A DNA stretch of 64,000 nt from Planctomycetota bacterium. Lineage in GTDB: Bacteria > Planctomycetota > UBA1135 > UBA2386. A model generated the notes under the pieces. It searched no databases, was not told where the DNA came from, and worked only from the letters and a program-made list of their open reading frames with translations. Within the stretch, counting starts at the first letter, position 1. Each line of letters opens with the position of its first letter. The DNA lies in NCBI GenBank assembly GCA_020638655.1, contig JACKIC010000011.1:62001-126000 (forward strand). The letters are read 5' to 3'. Shown here one piece after another: positions 59,414 to 64,000 of this stretch. The position numbers and the translations under genes are program-made.

Positions 59414-60535
59414 ATGACGTCCGGAACGCTTCCGTCGCCGCGCCTGGTCGCGGCACTCCTGTGCAGTTCGTGGATAGGGTTGCCTGCGCAGGCCGCGCCG
59501 CCGGGCGAACCGTCGTTCGCACCAGCCGTTCGCGCCGCGGTCTCCGATCAGCAGCAGCGCGACCACATCCCGGGCCTGTCGTGCGCGGTGGGGGTGGCGG
59601 GGCAGGTCGTGTTCGCCGAGGGGTTCGGCGTCGCCGACCTCGAGAACGACGTGCCCGCGACCGCGGCGACGGTCTACCGCCTGGCCTCGATCAGCAAGCC
59701 GATCACCGCGGTGGCGGCGATGCAGCTCGTCGAGCAGGGGCGCCTCGACCTCGACGCCGACGTGCACACGCTCGTCGACGCGTGGCCCCAGAAGCGCTGG
59801 CCGGTGACGACGCGGCGGCTGCTCGGCCACCAGGCCGGCGTGCGCCACTACAAGCCCGGCGAGGGTGAGGTCACGGAGCACTACGCCGACCAGACCGCGG
59901 CGCTCGAGCGCTTCGCGGCCGATCCGCTGCTGCACGAGCCGGGCACCGCCTATCGCTACAGCACCTTCGGCTTCAACCTCGTCGGCGCGGTCGTCGAGCA
60001 GGCGTCGGGCCAGACCCTGCCCGACTACGTGCGCGAGCACATCGCGGCGCGCTGCGGCGCGGCGACGCTGCAGGACGACGACGTGCGCCGCATCGTCAAG
60101 AACCGCGCCGCGGGCTACGTGCGGCGCGGCGGCGAGCTGCGCAACAGCGCCTTGATGGACAGCAGCTACAAGCTCGGCGGCGGCGGCTTCGTCTGTTCGG
60201 CGCCCGACCTCGTGCGCTTCGGCAACGCGCTGCTCGCCGGCAGGCTGGTGCAGCCCGCGACGCTCGAGGTGATGTGGACCCCGGGAAGACTGACGGACGG
60301 CAAGGCAACCGGCTACGGCCTGGGCTTCGGGGTCGGCGGCCGGCAGGGCCGTCGTGTGATCTCGCACTCGGGGGCCCAGTCCCGCGTCAGCACGATGCTC
60401 TACATGATTCCGGAACAGCGCATCGTGGTGGTGGTGCTGGCGAACCTCGAGGGTGTCAAGCTGGGCGGGCTGGCCGCCAAGATCGCGGACGCCGCCGCGC
60501 CGGCGGGGCAAAACGCCCCGAACCGGGGGCGCTGA
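59414..60535 (+). CDS. Beta-lactamase/class C-type serine hydrolase
   Basis: The 373-residue protein has a signal peptide ending in AQA (about 1-27), so it is exported. The penicillin-binding-like fold is shown by S92-x-x-K95 in LASISKPITAV, the YRYSTFGFN segment as the Tyr motif (about 178-186), and the HSGAQ box (about 320) replacing KTG. PF00144 enzymes include esterases, D-aminopeptidases and AmpC; an esterase or peptidase role is as likely as antibiotic hydrolysis. It is divergent from the chemoreceptor gene. Confidence 0.9.
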   Translation: MTSGTLPSPRLVAALLCSSWIGLPAQAAPPGEPSFAPAVRAAVSDQQQRDHIPGLSCAVGVAGQVVFAEGFGVADLENDVPATAATVYRLASISKPITAVAAMQLVEQGRLDLDADVHTLVDAWPQKRWPVTTRRLLGHQAGVRHYKPGEGEVTEHYADQTAALERFAADPLLHEPGTAYRYSTFGFNLVGAVVEQASGQTLPDYVREHIAARCGAATLQDDDVRRIVKNRAAGYVRRGGELRNSALMDSSYKLGGGGFVCSAPDLVRFGNALLAGRLVQPATLEVMWTPGRLTDGKATGYGLGFGVGGRQGRRVISHSGAQSRVSTMLYMIPEQRIVVVVLANLEGVKLGGLAAKIADAAAPAGQNAPNRGR

Positions 60536-60592
60536 CTTTCCCCGACCGTGCGCGCGGCCCACAATGGCGCTTCACCCGACCCCGCTGAACCG

Positions 60593-60964
60593 ATGCAAAT
60601 CCGCACGCTCGCCCTGATCGTCTCGTCGTTCCTGTTCGCCGGCTGCGGCCACGACCACCACCCGCTCGAGGGCGGTTTCTCGCAGCAGGTGGCCGGTGAC
60701 GGCGAGGGCATGCACGTCGAGTTCGATCTCGAGAGCAACAAGCTGCTCGTGCACACGGCGCCCGATGCCGACGGTCATCACGACCACGTCGACGGCACCT
60801 ACACGTTCGACGCGGCCACGGGCGCGGTGACCGTGAACGCACTGCTGATGGGCGGCAAGAAGCCCGGCACCTGGACCGGCAAGCTCACCGGCGACGATCT
60901 CGAACTCAGCGCTGGCACCGACAAGTTGTCGTTCCGCCGCGGCGGCGAGGCGCACGGCCACTAG
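60593..60964 (+). CDS. Small His-rich lipoprotein
   Basis: This 123-residue protein has a signal ending in LFAGC with Cys18, so it is a predicted lipoprotein. The mature part has histidine clusters: GHDHH near the N-terminus, GHHDH near the middle (about 60-64) and a terminal HGH. These suggest metal binding. The rest is a small beta-rich domain (LMGGKKPGTWTGKLTGDDL). No family was recognised. A CACAAT hexamer 27 nt before the ATG may be its -10 box. Confidence 0.7.
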   Translation: MQIRTLALIVSSFLFAGCGHDHHPLEGGFSQQVAGDGEGMHVEFDLESNKLLVHTAPDADGHHDHVDGTYTFDAATGAVTVNALLMGGKKPGTWTGKLTGDDLELSAGTDKLSFRRGGEAHGH

Positions 60965-61039
60965 CCGCATCGCGCGCCCCCTCTCGCAATCTGCGCCCGA
61001 GGACCTACGATCGGCGGCCCGTCCTGCCCCAGACACCGA

Positions 61040-61459
61040 ATGAAGACCACGCCGCAATCGGACACGACGACGGAAGGCATCCGGATCCAGGCGATCGCCG
61101 AGTTCGTGCCGCACGAATCCGAGCCGGGCAACCGCCGGTTCGTGTTCTCGTACCGGATCACGATGACCAACGTCGGCGAACAGCCCGCCAAGCTGTTGTC
61201 GCGGCACTGGATCATCGTCGACGGCGAAGGCCGCCGCGAAGACGTGCGCGGCCGCGGCGTGATCGGCGAGTATCCGCGGCTGCTGCCGGGCGAGAGCTAC
61301 AGCTACAAGAGCTTCTGCCCGCTGAGCACCGAGTGGGGCACCATGGAAGGCAACTACACCTTCGAGCGCGAGGACGGCGGCCGCTTCCTGGCGCGCATCG
61401 GGCGCTTCTTCCTGGTTCCGGGATCGCCGCGCTTGACCGTGCAATCGCCTTCCGTCTAG
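61040..61459 (+). CDS. apaG: ApaG domain protein
   Basis: The 139-residue protein is an ApaG (DUF525) fibronectin-like domain: RRFVFSYRITMTNVG (about 32-46), LLSRHWIIVDGEGRREDVRG (about 52-71), LLPGESYSYKSFCPL and GTMEGNYTF. ApaG is linked to cobalt/magnesium effects in enterobacteria but its molecular role is unknown. A TACGAT hexamer about 30 nt upstream is a possible -10 box. hutH starts 10 nt downstream, so the two are probably co-transcribed. Confidence 0.95.
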   Translation: MKTTPQSDTTTEGIRIQAIAEFVPHESEPGNRRFVFSYRITMTNVGEQPAKLLSRHWIIVDGEGRREDVRGRGVIGEYPRLLPGESYSYKSFCPLSTEWGTMEGNYTFEREDGGRFLARIGRFFLVPGSPRLTVQSPSV

Positions 61460-61469
61460 GAAGGGCGCC

Positions 61470-63014
61470 GTGCCCAAGATCCTGCTCGGCGAACCGTCCC
61501 TGCCGCTGTCCACCCTGGTCGCGCTGAGCCGTCCCGGCTCGCGCATCGACCTGTCGCCCGCCGCGCGCAAGAACGTGCGCGACAGCCGCGCCGTCGTCGA
61601 CCGCGCCGTCGCCACGGGCGCGACGATGTACGGCATCAACACGGGCTTCGGCAAGCTCGCCGGCATGCGCATCGCCGACGATCAGCTCGCGCAGCTGCAG
61701 CGCAACCTGCTGCTGAGCCACGCCACCGGCGTCGGCGACCCGCTGCGCGTCGAGCAGAGTCGCCTCGCGTTCGCGCTGCGCATCCACAACCTCGCGCTCG
61801 GCTACTCGGGCGTGCGGCCCGCGCTGCTCGAGCAGGCGATGGCGCTGTTCAACGCGGATCTCACGCCGGTGGTGCCGTCGCAGGGGTCGGTGGGGGCGTC
61901 GGGCGACCTCGCGCCGCTGAGCCACATGGCGCTGCCGCTGATCGGTTTTGGCGAGGTGCACGATCCTCGCGGCAGCGGCGCCAAGGTGATCACCGGCAAG
62001 GCGGCGCTGGCGCGCCTCGGCCGGCAGCCGCTGCAGCTCACCGAGAAGGAAGGGCTCGCGCTGATCAACGGCACCCAGATCATGACCGCGATCGGCTGCC
62101 TGTGCCTGCACCAGGCGCTGCTCGTCGCCAAGGCCGCCGACATCGCCTGCGCGACGACCGTCGAGGCGCTGCGCGGCAGCGAGAAGCCGTTCCAGGAGCG
62201 CGTGCACGCGGTTCGCCCGCACGCCGGCCAGCTCGCCACCGCCGCCAACCTGCGCGCGTTGCTGGCGGGCAGCAAGGTCATGCCCGACCACGCCGCTTGT
62301 GCGCGCGTGCAGGACGCCTACTCGCTGCGCTGCGCGCCGCAGGTGCACGGCGCCAGCAAGGACGGCATCCGCTACGCGCTCGAGGTGCTCGTCACCGAAG
62401 CCAACTCGGTCACCGACAACCCGCTCGTGTTCCCGAACGGCGACGTGATCAGCGGCGGCAACTTCCACGGCCAGCCCGTGAGCCAGGCGATGGACTTCCT
62501 CGCCATCGCGGTCAGCACGCTCGCCAACATCTCAGAGCGCCGCATCGAGCAGATGGTCAACCCCGACATCTCCGGCCTGCCGCCGTTCCTGGCGCGCAAC
62601 CCCGGCCTCGAGAGCGGCTTCATGATCCCGCAGGTCGTTGCCGCGTCGCTCGCCAGCGAGAACAAGTCGCTCGCGCATCCCGCCAGCGTCGACACCATCC
62701 CGACCTCGGCGAACCGCGAGGACCACGTGTCGATGGGCGTCACCGCCGCGCGCCACGCCGAACGCGTCGTCGCCAACACCGCCAAGGTGCTCGGCATCGA
62801 GCTGCTCTGCGCGGCGCAGGGGCTCGACCTCGCCGAGAAGCGTCTGCGCCCCGGCGTCGGTGTCGCCGCCGCGCACAAGGTGGTGCGCAAGCAGGTCGCG
62901 GCGCTCGAGGGGGACCGGTTCCTGGCGCCCGATCTGGCGGCGGCGGAGGTGCTGGTGCTGGATGGGAGTCTGGTGGCGGCGGTGGAGAAGAAGGCGGGGG
63001 TGCTCGCGGTCTGA
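61470..63014 (+). CDS. hutH: Histidine ammonia-lyase
   Basis: HutH converts histidine to trans-urocanate and ammonia, the first step in histidine degradation. The 514-residue protein has the tripeptide A143-S144-G145 in SVGASGDLAPLSH, which forms the MIO cofactor, Y54 in MYGINTGFG, NGTQ and the QDAYSLRCAPQVHGA segment with the family spacing. The start is GTG 61470 with AGGAAGGG upstream. No hutU, hutI or hutG is in the window, so if a full pathway exists it is elsewhere. A tyrosine ammonia-lyase role is less likely. Confidence 0.94.
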   Translation: MPKILLGEPSLPLSTLVALSRPGSRIDLSPAARKNVRDSRAVVDRAVATGATMYGINTGFGKLAGMRIADDQLAQLQRNLLLSHATGVGDPLRVEQSRLAFALRIHNLALGYSGVRPALLEQAMALFNADLTPVVPSQGSVGASGDLAPLSHMALPLIGFGEVHDPRGSGAKVITGKAALARLGRQPLQLTEKEGLALINGTQIMTAIGCLCLHQALLVAKAADIACATTVEALRGSEKPFQERVHAVRPHAGQLATAANLRALLAGSKVMPDHAACARVQDAYSLRCAPQVHGASKDGIRYALEVLVTEANSVTDNPLVFPNGDVISGGNFHGQPVSQAMDFLAIAVSTLANISERRIEQMVNPDISGLPPFLARNPGLESGFMIPQVVAASLASENKSLAHPASVDTIPTSANREDHVSMGVTAARHAERVVANTAKVLGIELLCAAQGLDLAEKRLRPGVGVAAAHKVVRKQVAALEGDRFLAPDLAAAEVLVLDGSLVAAVEKKAGVLAV

Positions 63015-63034
63015 GGAGGGCAGGGAGTGGCCGA

Positions 63035-63676
63035 TCAGTCCTGCAGCCCCAACCGCTCCATCTCCGTCGACAGCGCCGTCAGCGCGCGGCTGAGCAGCAT
63101 GCGCACCGCGCCGGCCGATTTGCCGCCGAGGCGTCGTCCGGCCTCTTCGCGCGACAGGCCGACGATGCGGCACAGGGCGATGACCTCGCGGTATTCGTCG
63201 GGCAAGCGGTCGAGCGCCTGCTCGACGAGCAACACTTCTTCGTTGCGGATGGCGACGCCGCTCGGCGACATCGAGCTCTGGTAGAACGCGGCGATCGCGC
63301 CGAGGCTCTCGTCGGCGGCGAGCTCGTGTTCCTTGCGCGTGTCGCGCTTCTCGGTGCGCCAGCGCCGGATCCGGTCCTGCATCTTGTGGCGCGCGAACTC
63401 GTGCAGCCAGCCGCGGAACGCCTCGGGGCCGCGGTATTCGAAGCCGTCCTGGGCGTGGAGGACCTCGCGGCAGACCGAACTGACGATGTCCGAGCACGAC
63501 TCGTGTGCGCGCAGCATCGGCGGCATGTGCTGACGCACGTAGGCGCGTACCGCGGGCACGTTGGCCGCCAGCAGTTCGTCCAGCGCGGCGCTGTCGCCGG
63601 TCCGGGCGCGACCCAGCAGTTCTTCCTGGCGCGAGGGCAAGGCGGCATGATCTGCCCACTGCGGGGACCTGTCCAT
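63035..63676 (-). CDS. ECF RNA polymerase sigma factor, Planctomycetes type
   Basis: The 213-residue sigma factor from ATG 63676 (an open upstream extension is not convincing) has region 2 with SDIVSSVCREVLHAQDGFEY and FRGWLHEFARHKMQDRIRRW, and region 4 with LDRLPDEYREVIALCRIVGL followed by SREEAGRRLGG, a helix-turn-helix. This resembles the Planctomycetes sigma-70 subfamily. It diverges from a probable Ser/Thr kinase start 83 bp away; in Planctomycetota such sigma factors often sit next to and are controlled by kinases. The 82-bp spacer may hold autoregulated promoters. Confidence 0.9.
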   Translation of the reverse strand: MDRSPQWADHAALPSRQEELLGRARTGDSAALDELLAANVPAVRAYVRQHMPPMLRAHESCSDIVSSVCREVLHAQDGFEYRGPEAFRGWLHEFARHKMQDRIRRWRTEKRDTRKEHELAADESLGAIAAFYQSSMSPSGVAIRNEEVLLVEQALDRLPDEYREVIALCRIVGLSREEAGRRLGGKSAGAVRMLLSRALTALSTEMERLGLQD

Positions 63677-63758
63677 GCCCTCCTCCGGATGCGACTGTCC
63701 GAAATCTGCCGGAGCTGCGTGACGCCGGGCGGCCGCCGACCATGTAGTGGCAGCACCC

Positions 63759-64000
63759 ATGTCCCCAGCACCTGACGACGGCGCGATCCAGCAACTCGAG
63801 CAGATGCTGGAGCAGGTCCTCAACGCGACCCCGGCGGAGAGAGAACGGGCGCTGGCGGCCGCGCGGCGTGACTTGCCGGAACTGGCCCGCCGTCTCGATC
63901 ACCGGCTCGCACAGCTGTCGCGCTTCGGATTCCTCGACGGACTCGACGCCGAGGACGACGGCGATGGCCAGCCACGGGCCATCGGACCCTATCGCGTGCT
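63759..64000 (+). CDS. Start of a probable Ser/Thr protein kinase (cut by window edge)
   Basis: Eighty codons are visible before the window ends. An N-terminal helical, acidic region (IQQLEQMLEQVLN, LPELARRLDHRLAQL) leads to AIGPYRVL at the edge, the usual beginning of a bacterial Hanks-type kinase domain (G-x-Y-x-L before the glycine loop). The kinase catalytic residues lie outside, so identity is inferred from this motif and from the divergent sigma factor. Confidence 0.6.
   Translation, partial: MSPAPDDGAIQQLEQMLEQVLNATPAERERALAAARRDLPELARRLDHRLAQLSRFGFLDGLDAEDDGDGQPRAIGPYRV

Noticed and set aside
59414..60535. Serine hydrolase as an antibiotic resistance gene.
   Set aside because: The family is broad and the third motif is HSG, not KTG, which is common in esterases and peptidases. 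Nothing around it suggests resistance.

Overview
The window is about 64 kb of very G+C-rich bacterial DNA, densely coding, with 43 protein genes I can support (two cut by the window edges). No rRNA, tRNA, insertion sequence, integrase, phage gene or CRISPR array was recognised. The best guess is a member of the Planctomycetota. The reasons are a Planctomycetes-type ECF sigma factor divergent from the start of a probable Ser/Thr kinase, a divergent EF-G paralogue, very large cell-surface lipoproteins, and few clear Shine-Dalgarno sites. This is inferred from gene content, not from a marker phylogeny.

Layout. 1-2.9 kb: housekeeping genes (end of coaX, an MnmE-like GTPase, and a pyrB carrying a C-terminal PyrI-type zinc domain). 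3.3-17.1 kb: four very large lipoproteins in one direction. Two (3286, 11159) are paralogues of each other. The other two (7502, 15292) share a core module with a second pair far downstream (39578, 42376). 17.4-27.3 kb: prepilin peptidase, a Pal/OmpA-like lipoprotein, an EF-G-like GTPase, then a type IV pilus block pilT-pilB-pilC-TPR protein-pilA closed by two hairpins. 27.4-31.5 kb: a three-gene glycosylation module (polyprenyl-phosphate sugar synthase-like GT2, GT4-like transferase, TMTC-like GT-C enzyme with TPRs) whose genes overlap by 4 nt. 31.5-39.2 kb: TatD nuclease, TPR and HEAT proteins, PLP-dependent cystathionine beta-synthase coupled to an AlkD-fold protein that appears to lack catalytic residues and ends in a histone H1-like tail, a disordered Arg-rich protein, Mog and a DUF4863 protein. 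39.6-45.1 kb: tandem glycine-rich, Cys-motif lipoproteins. 45.1-53.4 kb: co-directional amidohydrolase, DHH phosphoesterase, calcineurin-like phosphoesterase, CutA, DASS transporter, a GT-C-like membrane protein and a secreted protein. 53.4-64 kb: ComM, an Rpn-type nuclease, a YdbT/YdbS-like PH-domain pair, a chemoreceptor without a sensor domain, a serine hydrolase, a His-rich lipoprotein, ApaG, HutH, the ECF sigma factor and the start of the kinase.

The theme that most unites the window is the cell surface: six large multidomain lipoproteins, a type IV pilus machine and an O-glycosylation-like module beside the pilin gene. A working link between these three is inference from proximity only.
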